The position numbers and the translations under genes were made by a program. Source: Pseudomonadales bacterium (GTDB taxonomy: Bacteria; Pseudomonadota; Gammaproteobacteria; Pseudomonadales; UBA5518). From it: a stretch of 64,000 nucleotides of DNA. The notes beneath the pieces were generated by a model. That model did no database searches and was not told the DNA's origin. It saw nothing but the letters and a program-made list of their open reading frames with translations. Every line of letters starts with the position of its first letter. The first letter of the stretch is position 1. Location: NCBI GenBank assembly GCA_024234165.1, contig JACKOP010000001.1, positions 930,001 to 994,000 on the forward strand, in the 5' to 3' direction. This document shows, one piece after another, positions 24,974-33,907 of the stretch.

Positions 24974-25672
24974 TCAGCTCGCTCCGCCCTGCTCCGCACG
25001 CTTCTTCCATAACGAAGCGCTGCGCACATAGACCGGTTCGGCGTGCAATGCATCAACCCAACTGCTGCACTCGGTGCGTGCTGCCAGACGCACGATCTGG
25101 CGCGCCGCCGGAGCAGCAGCGACGATCCGCGTGGCTCCCGGCATCTCGAGTTGCGGATATATGCTCCACCCGTTGCCGGCCAGGACCGTCGTCTGTGCAC
25201 TGCCATGGTCGGCTGCGCGAAATTCATCCGCACGCGCAAGCCCGTCGTCGTGCAGCACCTGCAGTGCTTCCGGTGTCCACGCGTAGCGGCCCCAGTAGAT
25301 CTCGCCCATGTGTGCATCGACCGCCACCAGCACCTCACCGCCAGTACGCCCCGTGCGCTCGCCCGCATCGGCCGCGAGTGCCTGCAGCGACGAGACCGGG
25401 ACCACGCGCAGGCCGGCACCAAAGGCCAGCCCCTGCGTGATGCTCGCCGCGATACGCAATCCGGTGAACGAACCCGGGCCTCGACCGAATGCGATTGCGT
25501 CGAGCCCCTGCAGTCGCAGGTTCGCCCGCGCGAGCAACTCCGCGACCATCGGCAGGATGATTGCGTGATGCTCGCGCGGACGATCCTCGACGAGTTCCTC
25601 GATCGATTCACCGTCGCCGAGCGCCACCGAGCAGCGAGACGAAGAGGTTTCGATTCCGAGCAGCAGTGCCAT
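24974..25672 (-). CDS. tsaB: tRNA threonylcarbamoyladenosine biosynthesis protein TsaB
   Basis: 232 aa from ATG 25672. TsaB (YeaZ) dimerises with TsaD to make the t6A modification at position 37 of ANN-decoding tRNAs. The ASKHA-fold start LLLGIETSSSRCSVAL and the conserved AFGRGPGSFTGLRIA and ITQGLAFG are present. The open frame extends upstream antisense to the AlgP-like gene but without coding character. It lies downstream of the AlgP-like gene and its terminator. Confidence 0.93.
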   Translation of the reverse strand: MALLLGIETSSSRCSVALGDGESIEELVEDRPREHHAIILPMVAELLARANLRLQGLDAIAFGRGPGSFTGLRIAASITQGLAFGAGLRVVPVSSLQALAADAGERTGRTGGEVLVAVDAHMGEIYWGRYAWTPEALQVLHDDGLARADEFRAADHGSAQTTVLAGNGWSIYPQLEMPGATRIVAAAPAARQIVRLAARTECSSWVDALHAEPVYVRSASLWKKRAEQGGAS

Positions 25673-25721
25673 CGCGGTGTGCTCCGGATACCAGACAGGG
25701 CGAACGAAGACGAATGGTCCA

Positions 25722-25770
25722 CAAAAAACGGTGAAGCCCGCACCCCGCTGGCGCGGGAGGCGGGCTTCAC
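25722..25770 (-). terminator. Rho-independent terminator of the AlgP-like gene
   Basis: Long inverted repeat GTGAAGCCCGC (25731-25741) with GCGGGCTTCAC (25760-25770) and an inner CGC/GCG extension. On the minus strand it is followed by CGTTTTTTG, a six-base T run. It lies 22 bases after the AlgP-like stop and separates that gene from tsaB. Confidence 0.85.
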
Positions 25771-25791
25771 GACAGATCGGAAAACGACGGT

Positions 25792-26205
25792 TCAGGAAGC
25801 CGCAGGAGCGCTCGCCGGCGCCGCCTTCTTCGGCGCTGCCTTCTTCGGTGCCGCCTTCTTCGGCGCCGCCTTCTTCGGTGCTGCCTTCTTCGGTGCTGCC
25901 TTCTTTGTCGCAGCCTTCTTCAGTGCAGCGAGCTTTTCCTTGACCTTCTTCTGCGCATCGCTGATCCGCTTGGTGGTCGTCTTCTTGCGGTCCTTCATCC
26001 ACTTTTTCTCGAACTTGTCGATGGCTGCACGCAGATCCGTCTTGGCACGCTTCTCGAGCGCTGCAGCAAGTGCCTTGATGTCTTTCTCCGCGTCCTTCTC
26101 GAGCTGCATGATGCGCTCGCCGAGTGACTGACGCTGCTTCTTCTTCCCTCCGGCCTTGGCGGCCGCCTTCTTCGCGGGGGCTTTCTTCGCCGTTGCTTTT
26201 GCCAT
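25792..26205 (-). CDS. algP: AlgP/histone H1-like DNA-binding protein
   Basis: 137 aa from ATG 26205 with AAGGAG eight bases upstream. A basic start (AKATAKKAPAKKAAAKAGGK) is followed by a central charged helical domain (about 28-95, LGERIMQLEKDAEKDIKALA) and a tail of six tandem KKAAP units. This is the layout of Pseudomonas AlgP/AlgR3, a nucleoid-associated H1-like protein linked to alginate control, though here it is shorter (AlgP exceeds 300 aa). The tail repeats can change in number by slippage. Symbol assigned by architecture. Confidence 0.75.
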   Translation of the reverse strand: MAKATAKKAPAKKAAAKAGGKKKQRQSLGERIMQLEKDAEKDIKALAAALEKRAKTDLRAAIDKFEKKWMKDRKKTTTKRISDAQKKVKEKLAALKKAATKKAAPKKAAPKKAAPKKAAPKKAAPKKAAPASAPAAS

Positions 26206-26281
26206 TATCGAACTCCTTGTTTTCAGTAGAACGAGACGAACATCCAACACAGCAACACTACAGAACGCATTCGCAAAATAG

Positions 26282-26298
26282 CACCTCGATCCGAGGTG
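26282..26298 (-). terminator. Possible terminator after hemH
   Basis: CACCTCG pairs perfectly with CGAGGTG around a 3-base loop; on the minus strand the hairpin is followed by CTATTTTG. It lies 36 bases past the hemH stop, ahead of the AlgP-like gene. Confidence 0.45.
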
Positions 26299-26333
26299 TT
26301 CAATAAAACACCACATGTATGTGCAAAAGCAGA

Positions 26334-27383
26334 TCACTCACTGCCGTGGCACACGCGCAAATTGCTGCATCCGCTTGCGATCACGATGTCGTGCAGCATC
26401 GCGATATGGTCCTCGCGATCGTTCAGACACGCGATGAAGCGGTACTCGGTTCCGCCGGCACCGAGGAACACCGCACGGTTCTGCATGCCCATCTCCTCCA
26501 GGGTCTCCAGACAGTCGGCAGCAAATGCCGGACACATCACATCGATCGAGCGCACTCCATCGACAGCCAGTTTGCGCAGCGTCTCGTTCGTATACGGCAT
26601 CAGCCAGCGTGCGCGCCCGAATCGCGACTGATACGCCAGTGTCCATTCACGCTCGTGCAAGCCCAGACTGGTTGCGAGCAGGCGTGCGGTCCGTTCGCAC
26701 TGTCGTGCATACGGATCCCCCTTCGCGATGTTCGCCTCGGGGATGCCGTGGAAAGACAGCAACAAGTGGTCGGCACGCCCGTGCTGCTGCCAGTGTTCCT
26801 GCACACTCGCAGCGAGTGCAGCGATGTATCCGGGGTGGTCGTGATAGTCACGCACCAGGTGCAGCTCCGGCCACGCGCGCACGCTCAGCAGATGGCGCGC
26901 GACCTGATCGAACGCTGCAGCAGTGGTGGTGGCAGAGTACTGCGGATAGAGCGGCAGAACGACGATGCGATCGATTCCACGGCGCTGGCAATCGGCGACG
27001 GTCGCGGCGATCGATGGCCCGTGGTAGCTCATCGCGAGCCGCACCCACGGGGCCGCATCACCGCAACTCGCACGCAGCCGTTGCTGCAACCGCCAACGCT
27101 GGCGCAGCGCAATCACCCGCAACGGCGAACCATCACCCCAGATCGATGCATAGGCGTGTGCCACCCGCCGTGCGCGCAGCGGAATCACGATCCCGCGCAG
27201 GATCGGCTGCCACAGCAGAGACGGCAGTTCGACGACGCGCCGGTCAGACAGGAATTCCGCCAGGAAGGCCGCCACTGCTGCCGGAGTCGGCGCATGGGGT
27301 GAACCCAGATTGACGAGGATTACCGCGGCGGGTGGATTCCAGTCCGGAGCTTCCTCGGTCGCCACACGCGCATCCGTGTCCAT
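26334..27383 (-). CDS. hemH: Ferrochelatase
   Basis: 349 aa, normal family length. It inserts Fe(II) into protoporphyrin IX, the last step of heme synthesis, at the inner membrane surface. Diagnostic blocks: VILVNLGSPHAPT at the start, MSYHGPSI, VLPLYPQYSATTT, LLSFHGIPE with the catalytic His, and the C-terminal MCPAFAADCLETLEE with the conserved acidic pair. It sits 24 bases downstream of adk on the same strand. Confidence 0.95.
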   Translation of the reverse strand: MDTDARVATEEAPDWNPPAAVILVNLGSPHAPTPAAVAAFLAEFLSDRRVVELPSLLWQPILRGIVIPLRARRVAHAYASIWGDGSPLRVIALRQRWRLQQRLRASCGDAAPWVRLAMSYHGPSIAATVADCQRRGIDRIVVLPLYPQYSATTTAAAFDQVARHLLSVRAWPELHLVRDYHDHPGYIAALAASVQEHWQQHGRADHLLLSFHGIPEANIAKGDPYARQCERTARLLATSLGLHEREWTLAYQSRFGRARWLMPYTNETLRKLAVDGVRSIDVMCPAFAADCLETLEEMGMQNRAVFLGAGGTEYRFIACLNDREDHIAMLHDIVIASGCSNLRVCHGSE

Positions 27384-27407
27384 GGCCCCAAGGGCGCCGG
27401 CATCGAT

Positions 27408-28049
27408 TCAGACGAGCGCCTGCAGTACGCGCGAGCGGATCTCGTCGACCGTGCCAACACCATCGATGCCGTGATAACGGGTACCGTTCGCCTGCTCGCC
27501 GCGGTAGTAGCCGATCAGCCGCGTCGTCTGCTCGTGATAGATGCCGAGCCGATGACGCACGGTTTCCTCGCGATCGTCTTCGCGGTGTACCAGCGTATCG
27601 CCGGTCACGTCGTCGCGATTGGCAACCCGCGGCGGGTTGAACTCGACGTGGTAGACGCGCCCGGATGCGGGGTGAACACGCCGGCCCACGAGGCGCTGCA
27701 CGATGACCTCGTCGGGAACGGCAATCTCGATCACGTGATCGATATGCACACCTGCGTGCTTCATCGCCTCGGCCTGCGGAATGGTGCGCGGGAATCCGTC
27801 GAACAGGAAACCGTTTGCGCAATCGGCACGTGCGATGCGCTCCCTGACCAGGGCGATGATGATGTCGTCTGGCACGAGCCGTCCCGCCGCCATGATCTCG
27901 CGCGCCTGCTCCCCGAGCTCGCTCCCCTCCTTTACCGCTGCACGCAGCATGTCACCCGTCGATATCTGGGGAATGCCGAAACGCTCCATGATGAACTGCG
28001 CCTGGGTACCCTTGCCAGCGCCGGGAGCGCCCAGAAGAATCACGCGCAT
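27408..28049 (-). CDS. adk: Adenylate kinase
   Basis: 213 aa from ATG 28049 with AGGAGA upstream. Interconverts ATP + AMP and 2 ADP. P-loop GAPGAGKGTQ, AMP site ISTGDMLRAAV, FDGFPRTIPQAEAM and the LID segment GRRVHPASGRVYHVEFNPP are all present; the LID is the long form without the zinc cysteines, as in other Gram-negative enzymes. Confidence 0.97.
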   Translation of the reverse strand: MRVILLGAPGAGKGTQAQFIMERFGIPQISTGDMLRAAVKEGSELGEQAREIMAAGRLVPDDIIIALVRERIARADCANGFLFDGFPRTIPQAEAMKHAGVHIDHVIEIAVPDEVIVQRLVGRRVHPASGRVYHVEFNPPRVANRDDVTGDTLVHREDDREETVRHRLGIYHEQTTRLIGYYRGEQANGTRYHGIDGVGTVDEIRSRVLQALV

Positions 28050-28180
28050 CGCTTGTCTCCTGCAGGATCGCCACTCGGACGGTGCGATCCCGGTTTGATG
28101 ATCTGAACAAAGGCGCTGAACATTACACACCCACGGCAGCGATAACAAGCCGCCAGCGGGCGTGCGCAAGTGAACACACG

Positions 28181-29005
28181 TCAGCGGTTGCCGGCCCGCT
28201 CGTGCTGCTTCACTGCCTCCCAGATGCCGTCGAGGAACTGCGAATCACAGGCTTCCCATGCAAGTCCACGCCGCTGCACTTCTTGTTCGAGCACGCGAAA
28301 GCGTCGCTCGAACTTCGTGTTTGCGTGGCGCAGGGAAGCTTCCGCGTCGACGCCGAGATGGCGCGCCAGATTGACGCAACTGAACAACAGGTCGCCAAGC
28401 TCATCCGTGATCGCATCCGGATCACGATCACGGCGAGCGATCTCGAGCTCTCCGAGCTCCTCGCGCAGCTTGTCGATCACACCGGTCACATCGGCCCAAT
28501 CGAAACCCACCGCCGCCGCGCGCCGCTGCAGCTTTGCTGCGCGCGGCAACGCCGGCAGAGCCAGCGGCACGTCATCGAGCACGCCGTGCAGTGCACGCTG
28601 GTGCCGCTCTTCCTGCTTGCCACGCTCCCACAGCGCACGCACTGCGCCCTCGTCCGTACGGGCACCCGGATCACGCCAGCCATCGAGAGTGCCGTCCGGG
28701 AATACGTGCGGATGCCGCCGCAGCAGCTTGGCGACGATTGCGTGCACGACGTCGCCGAAACCGAAGGCACCCCGCTCGGCAGCGACCTGCGCATGGAAGA
28801 CTGCCTGGAACAGGTAGTCACCCAGCTCATCGCACATTGCCCCGTCATCGCCCCGCACGACGGCATCGGCAAACTCGTACACCTCCTCCAGCGTGTGCTC
28901 GAGCAACGATGCATGATCCTGGCGCAGATCCCACGGGCACCCGCACTGCGGATCGCGCAGCCGGCGCATCAGTTCGCAGAGATCCTCGATACCGTAGCGC
29001 CTCAT
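28181..29005 (-). CDS. mazG: Nucleoside triphosphate pyrophosphohydrolase MazG
   Basis: 274 aa from ATG 29005. Two MazG domains, each with the EEVYEFADA/EELGELEIA and DELGDYLF/DELGDLLF metal-binding pairs. It hydrolyses (d)NTPs and in E. coli tempers the stringent response, in keeping with its place directly after relA (14 bases). An open extension of 13 codons upstream overlaps relA and is unlikely. Confidence 0.93.
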   Translation of the reverse strand: MRRYGIEDLCELMRRLRDPQCGCPWDLRQDHASLLEHTLEEVYEFADAVVRGDDGAMCDELGDYLFQAVFHAQVAAERGAFGFGDVVHAIVAKLLRRHPHVFPDGTLDGWRDPGARTDEGAVRALWERGKQEERHQRALHGVLDDVPLALPALPRAAKLQRRAAAVGFDWADVTGVIDKLREELGELEIARRDRDPDAITDELGDLLFSCVNLARHLGVDAEASLRHANTKFERRFRVLEQEVQRRGLAWEACDSQFLDGIWEAVKQHERAGNR

Positions 29006-29018
29006 CCAACCTCCGCTC

Positions 29019-31244
29019 TCATTCGACGTGACGGCGTGCAGCAAGCACGCCGCGTACCCGTGCGATCTTCCCGAGGATGTGCCCCAGAGCCTCCAGCGAG
29101 GCGACCTCGATCGTGAGCTGCACCGTCGCCAGGCGGCGTCTGCGATCGACCGTGACCCCGAGATCGAGCACGTTCACACGCTCGTTGCCGAGCAGCGTGA
29201 CCAGCTCCTGCAACAGCGCCGGACGATCGTGCGCGACTACGCGCACATGCACCTCATGCAACCGCACCGCGCTGGCACGCCAGCGCACCTCGATGGCACG
29301 TCCGGGGCTGTGTTGCGCCAGCCGTTGCAGCTTGGCACAGTCCGCCCGGTGCACGCTGACGCCACGCCCCGCCGTCACGTAGCCGGCAATCGCATCGCCC
29401 GGCAGCGGCGCACAACAGCGCGCGAGCGTGGTCATCACATTGTCCACGCCCGCAACCTCGATCTCACTGCGCGCATGCCCGCCCGCACGCGCACCGCGTG
29501 TCGCCCCCGGTTTTGCCAACGGCACGACGGCCGGCTCCTCCGGGGCCAGACGGGCAATGATCTCGCCGACGCCGGTCTCTCCGCTGCCAAGTGCAGCGAA
29601 CAGGTCGTGGGAGTCCGCGAAGCCCATGGAGCGCGCCAACGCAGGCAGCGCCGGTGCTGGCAATGCGATGCGCCGCAGCTCCCGCTCGAGCAGCGAGCGC
29701 CCGGCGACGATCAGTTGCTCACGGTCCTGCTCCCTGAACCAGTGCCGAATCCGGCTGCGCGCACGCGCCGTGTGCACGAACACGTTGCCGGGGCGAAGCC
29801 AGTCGCGATTCGGCGCAGCCTGCTTGGCGCGCAGGATCTCGACACGCTCCCCCGTGCTGAGCACATGATCCAGGCCGACGATGCGCCCGTCGACGCGCGC
29901 ACCCCGGCAGCGATGCCCGAGTTCGCTGTGGACCTGGTACGCGAAATCGACCGGTGTCGCTCCCGCCGGCAGATCGACCACATGGCCGCTGGGTGTCAGC
30001 ACGTAGACGCGATCGGCCACCACCTCGCAGCGCAGGTGTTCGGCTATCGTCTCCGTCGCGTCGAGCTCCCCTCCCCATTCGATCACCTGCCGCAACCACG
30101 CGATCTTGTCGTCGTAGCCGCTGGCTTGCATGCCCTGCTCGCCACCCTTGTAGGTCCAGTGGGCGCAGATGCCGAGTTCGGCCTCCTCGTGCATGCCACG
30201 CGTGCGGATCTGCACCTCGAGCACCTTGCCGCCGTCACCGATCACCGCTGTATGCAGCGAACGGTAGCCATTCGGCTTCGGGTTCGCGATGTAATCGTCG
30301 AACTCGCCCGGCAGATTGCGCCACAGTCCATGCACCACCCCGAGCGTGGAGTAGCATTCGGCGACCGTCTCGACCAGCACGCGCAGCGCACGCGCATCGT
30401 AGACCTCGGTGATTCCGATCCCCTTGCGCTGCATCTTGCGCCAGATGCTGTAAAGGTGCTTCGAGCGACCCGACAGATCGGCGTGCAGACCCGCAGCAGC
30501 CAGCGCTGCGTCGAGACGCTCGATCGCAGCCACGATGAAACGATCGCGATCGACACGCCGCTCGGCCAGCAGATTCGCAATGCGCCGGTAATCGTCTGGC
30601 TGCAACTGGCGAAACGCCAGATCCTCGAGCTCCCACTTGATCTGCCCGACTCCGAGCCGGTGCGCAAGCGGCGCCCAGATCTCCATCGCGGCACGCGCGG
30701 TCTGCAGTGCATGTTCACTGCGATCGGCAGCGTCGAGGATCCGCAACGCCTGCACACGCTCGGCAAGGCGGATCAGCGCCACACGGGGATCATCGATCAT
30801 CGACACCAGCATGCGGCGCAGCATCTCGCCCTGGCGGCGCCGGTTCGCGAAACTGCTCGCACCCGGCATTCCCGGACCGGCGCCAAGCACGTCCATGCGC
30901 TGCACGCCGTCGAGCAGCACCGGGACTGCATCACCGAACGCCCTGCGCAACGCCGCACCATCGATGCTGTCCGTGGCCGGTAGCTGGCTCAGCACGCCGG
31001 CGACCAGCGCGTCGACGTCCAGACCGAGCGACACCAGTGTCTCGACGATGTCGAGCGCAGCGACGATCCGCCGACGCCGATTCTCGGTCGCTTCGCCCAC
31101 GCACGCACGCAACAGGCAGTCGAACGCAGCGGCAATCCGCTCGCTGCCGCCGATCCCCTCTGCCTGAGGCACGCGCGCGAGCAGCGCCGCGCCGTCGGCA
31201 GGCAACGAGCCGGGCAGATCGTGCGCTTGGCGGATCGCGACCAT
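29019..31244 (-). CDS. relA: GTP pyrophosphokinase RelA
   Basis: 741 aa from ATG 31244. Ribosome-associated (p)ppGpp synthetase of the stringent response. The N-terminal hydrolase domain is dead: where active enzymes have the HD of AALLHD, this has AGVLSQLPATDS. The synthetase domain is intact (GRSKHLYSIWRKM, YDARALRVLV, NPKPNGYRSLHTAV, EVQIRTRGMHEEAELG). A TGS domain (VYVLTPSGHVVDLPAGATP), a zinc-finger-like CC segment (ARCCAPLPGD) and a C-terminal ACT domain follow. It lies between cysM (7 bases) and mazG. Confidence 0.95.
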   Translation of the reverse strand: MVAIRQAHDLPGSLPADGAALLARVPQAEGIGGSERIAAAFDCLLRACVGEATENRRRRIVAALDIVETLVSLGLDVDALVAGVLSQLPATDSIDGAALRRAFGDAVPVLLDGVQRMDVLGAGPGMPGASSFANRRRQGEMLRRMLVSMIDDPRVALIRLAERVQALRILDAADRSEHALQTARAAMEIWAPLAHRLGVGQIKWELEDLAFRQLQPDDYRRIANLLAERRVDRDRFIVAAIERLDAALAAAGLHADLSGRSKHLYSIWRKMQRKGIGITEVYDARALRVLVETVAECYSTLGVVHGLWRNLPGEFDDYIANPKPNGYRSLHTAVIGDGGKVLEVQIRTRGMHEEAELGICAHWTYKGGEQGMQASGYDDKIAWLRQVIEWGGELDATETIAEHLRCEVVADRVYVLTPSGHVVDLPAGATPVDFAYQVHSELGHRCRGARVDGRIVGLDHVLSTGERVEILRAKQAAPNRDWLRPGNVFVHTARARSRIRHWFREQDREQLIVAGRSLLERELRRIALPAPALPALARSMGFADSHDLFAALGSGETGVGEIIARLAPEEPAVVPLAKPGATRGARAGGHARSEIEVAGVDNVMTTLARCCAPLPGDAIAGYVTAGRGVSVHRADCAKLQRLAQHSPGRAIEVRWRASAVRLHEVHVRVVAHDRPALLQELVTLLGNERVNVLDLGVTVDRRRRLATVQLTIEVASLEALGHILGKIARVRGVLAARRHVE

Positions 31245-31251
31245 GGCCGCC

Positions 31252-32211
31252 TCAGTGCGCGTCGAACACGCCGGTGGACAGGTAACGGTCGCCGCGGTCA
31301 CACACGATCGTGGCGATCACGGCCCCGCGCGTGCGCGCCGCGACGCGCAACGCCCCGGCGACAGCGCCACCGGACGACACGCCGCAGAGGATTCCCTCAC
31401 GCGCTGCCAATTCGCGCATCGTCGTCTCGGCCTCCTGCTGCGAAACATCGATCAGTTCGTCCACACGCTCGGGCTCGTAGATCTGCGGGCGATAGGCTTG
31501 CGACCAGCGACGGATCCCGGGAATACACGCTCCTTCGGCCGGCTGCAGACCGATCACGCGGATCGACGAATCACGCTCCTTCAGGAAGCGCGACACGCCC
31601 ATGATCGTTCCGGTGGTACCCATCGAGGCGACGAAATGCGTGATGCGCTGCCCGCTCTGGCGCCAGATTTCCGGCCCCGTGCCTCGGTAGTGAGCCAGCG
31701 GATTGTCGGGGTTCGCGAACTGGTCGAGCACGTGTCCACGTCCCTGCGACTGCAGGCGCAGGGCGAGGTCGCGCGCCGCCTCCATGCCGCCCGCGCGCGG
31801 CACGTCGATCAGCTCGGCACCGAAGGCACGCATCACCTGCCGGCGCTCCTCGCTCATGTGCTCCGGCATGATCAGAAGCAGCCGGTAACCGCGAATCGCC
31901 GCGGCCATCGCAAGCGCGATTCCGGTGTTGCCGCTGGTCGCCTCGATCAGGGTGTCACCGGGGCGGATTTCACCACGCTCCTCGGCACCGCGGATCATCG
32001 CCAGCGCCGGACGGTCCTTCACCGACCCGGCCGGGTTGTTGCCCTCCAGCTTCAGCAGGATCGTGTTGCCGCTGCCTGCCTGCATGCGCTGCAGGCGCAC
32101 CAGTGGAGTCACGCCTGCCGTAGCCTCGATCGTGACGAACCCGGTCGCATCTGCCGCACCTGATGTCGCTGCAGGAGGATTGCGCTCTGGATCGTTCATG
32201 CTTCGGTTCAT
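31252..32211 (-). CDS. cysM: Cysteine synthase B
   Basis: 319 aa PLP enzyme making cysteine from O-acetylserine and sulfide or thiosulfate. The PLP Lys lies in NNPAGSVKDRPA, with the ATSGNTGIALA substrate loop and ASMGTTGTIMG phosphate-binding loop. C-terminal GVSSGGAVAGAL is conserved. The CysM rather than CysK assignment rests on the relA/mazG neighbourhood and on the shorter C-terminus. The N-terminal 20 residues are low complexity; ATG five codons in is an alternative start. Confidence 0.92.
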   Translation of the reverse strand: MNRSMNDPERNPPAATSGAADATGFVTIEATAGVTPLVRLQRMQAGSGNTILLKLEGNNPAGSVKDRPALAMIRGAEERGEIRPGDTLIEATSGNTGIALAMAAAIRGYRLLLIMPEHMSEERRQVMRAFGAELIDVPRAGGMEAARDLALRLQSQGRGHVLDQFANPDNPLAHYRGTGPEIWRQSGQRITHFVASMGTTGTIMGVSRFLKERDSSIRVIGLQPAEGACIPGIRRWSQAYRPQIYEPERVDELIDVSQQEAETTMRELAAREGILCGVSSGGAVAGALRVAARTRGAVIATIVCDRGDRYLSTGVFDAH

Positions 32212-32256
32212 CTCCTGTCACCTCGCGCATGATACGTCGGTACAGCCCGCAACGGC

Positions 32257-32985
32257 TCACCCGGTCCGGTCATCGGACGGACGTGCCGAGAAATAGCGGC
32301 GACTCAGCAACGGGCGCGGTCCGAGCAGCTCTGCGAACGCCACACGCAGCAGACGCTTCGCGTGGCGGCGCGTCATCGGGTCAGAAAAATCCTCGCGTGC
32401 GATCGCCGCAAGCACATGCCCCGGATAGGCAGTGGCCTCTGCACCCCGATCTGCAAGACGAAAGCCACTGCCGGGATCGAACAGATAGCTTGCTGCAGGC
32501 TCGAGCACCCCACCGCCATCCACATCGTGGTCGAGCGCGAGCCCGTAACCCAGCTCGCGCAGCAGCAGCAGCTCGAAGCGACGCAGCAACGGTTCGAGCG
32601 CATGCTCACCCGCGAGTTGCAGCAGCAGCGCAGCATAGGCATCGAACAGCGCCGGATGCGGGTCCTGTGGCGCCAGCAGACGCAACAGCAGTTCGTTGAC
32701 GTAGAGCGCACTGTAGAGACGCTCGCCCGCGAGTACACCGGCATTTCCAGCACTCTCGGTCGATCCAAGTGTCTTCAGCTCGGTGCGTCCGGACCACGCG
32801 ACGAGCAGCGGTTGCAGTGGCTGGCAGCCCGCTGCCGCACCGCGCCGCGGGCTGCGCATCCCGCGCGCAACGGCAGCGATACGCCCGTGATCACGCGTCA
32901 ACAACTCGAGCAGGAAGCTGCTCTCGCGATACGCGCGCCGGTGCAGAACGAAGGCAGGCTGATGATCGATGCGCGTTTCCGTCAT
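32257..32985 (-). CDS. recO: DNA repair protein RecO
   Basis: 242 aa from ATG 32985 (a start at 33027 inside era is possible). RecO loads RecA with RecR onto SSB-coated DNA. The N-terminal OB fold (PAFVLHRRAYRESSFLLELL, GRIAAVARGMRSPRRG) and the helical domain (GERLYSALYVNELLLRLLAP, RRFELLLLRELGY) are typical. Zinc-finger cysteines are absent, as in most proteobacterial RecO. It follows era directly; pdxJ, often next, is not here. Confidence 0.9.
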   Translation of the reverse strand: MTETRIDHQPAFVLHRRAYRESSFLLELLTRDHGRIAAVARGMRSPRRGAAAGCQPLQPLLVAWSGRTELKTLGSTESAGNAGVLAGERLYSALYVNELLLRLLAPQDPHPALFDAYAALLLQLAGEHALEPLLRRFELLLLRELGYGLALDHDVDGGGVLEPAASYLFDPGSGFRLADRGAEATAYPGHVLAAIAREDFSDPMTRRHAKRLLRVAFAELLGPRPLLSRRYFSARPSDDRTG

Positions 32986-33010
32986 GCTGGCATCTCGCAA
33001 CCGACACCGA

Positions 33011-33907
33011 TCAGTCCCCGTCGTCATAACCGAGGCTGGCGAGTGCGCGCTCGTCGTCGGCCCAGCCGCTGCGTACCTTGACCCACAGCCGCAGCATCAC
33101 CTTCGTGCCCAGCAGGCGCTCGATGTCGGCCCGCGCCTCCGCTCCGACCCGCTTCAGGCGCGCACCACCCTGCCCGATCACGATCGCCTTCTGCCCCGGC
33201 TTGTCGACCAGGATCAACGCCGAAATATGCACCACCGCACGCTCGGTACGGAATTCCTCGATCTGCACCGCGCTGGCATACGGCAGCTCCTCGCCGAGCT
33301 GGCGGATCAGCTTCTCGCGCACGATCTCTGCCACCATGAAACGCTCGCTGCGATCGGTCAGCTGATCTTGCGGGAACAGGTGCGTGGTTTCAGGAAGCCG
33401 TGCGGTGATCTCACGCTCGAGCGCCTCGAGATTGTTGCCGCGCAGTGCCGAAACCGGCACGATCGCAGCAAAATCGTGCTTCTGCCGCAGCGTCTCGATG
33501 TGCGGCAGCAACGCTTCCCTGGACTCGAGACGATCCGTCTTGTTGATGACCAGCAGCACCGGCTTGCGCGTACGACGCACCGCCTCGAGCGCCTCTTCGT
33601 CTGCTGCATTCCATGCCAGGCGGTCCACCACCAGCAGCACCACATCCACATCGCTCATCGCCTTCAGCGCGGCGCGGTTCATCACCCGGTTGAGTGCCTT
33701 GCCCTCGCCGCGATGCAGGCCCGGGGTATCGACGTAGACGATCTGCACCTCGTCGCGCGTACTGACGCCGAGAATGCGGTGGCGCGTGGTCTGCGGCTTG
33801 CGCGAGGTGATGCTGATCTTCTGGCCGAGCAGATGATTCAGCAGCGTCGACTTGCCCACGTTCGGTCGACCGACGATCGCCACCATGCCACAGCGTGACC
33901 CAGCCAT
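33011..33907 (-). CDS. era: GTPase Era
   Basis: 298 aa. Essential GTPase that binds the 3' end of 16S rRNA in 30S assembly. G motifs: GRPNVGKST (G1), DTPGLHRGEG (G3), NKTD (G4); the C-terminal KH domain contains KAIVIGQGGARLKRVG. The ATG overlaps the rnc stop by one base (TGATG). Confidence 0.96.
   Translation of the reverse strand: MAGSRCGMVAIVGRPNVGKSTLLNHLLGQKISITSRKPQTTRHRILGVSTRDEVQIVYVDTPGLHRGEGKALNRVMNRAALKAMSDVDVVLLVVDRLAWNAADEEALEAVRRTRKPVLLVINKTDRLESREALLPHIETLRQKHDFAAIVPVSALRGNNLEALEREITARLPETTHLFPQDQLTDRSERFMVAEIVREKLIRQLGEELPYASAVQIEEFRTERAVVHISALILVDKPGQKAIVIGQGGARLKRVGAEARADIERLLGTKVMLRLWVKVRSGWADDERALASLGYDDGD

Noticed and set aside
25805..25925. Short tandem repeats as a CRISPR array
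   Set aside because: The units are 15 bases, contiguous, without spacers, and encode the KKAAP tail of the AlgP-like protein.
25043..26131. Plus-strand frame opposite tsaB and the AlgP-like gene, with a repetitive Ala/Phe tail
   Set aside because: The tail is the complement of the KKAAP repeat; the frame spans two unrelated genes and a terminator.
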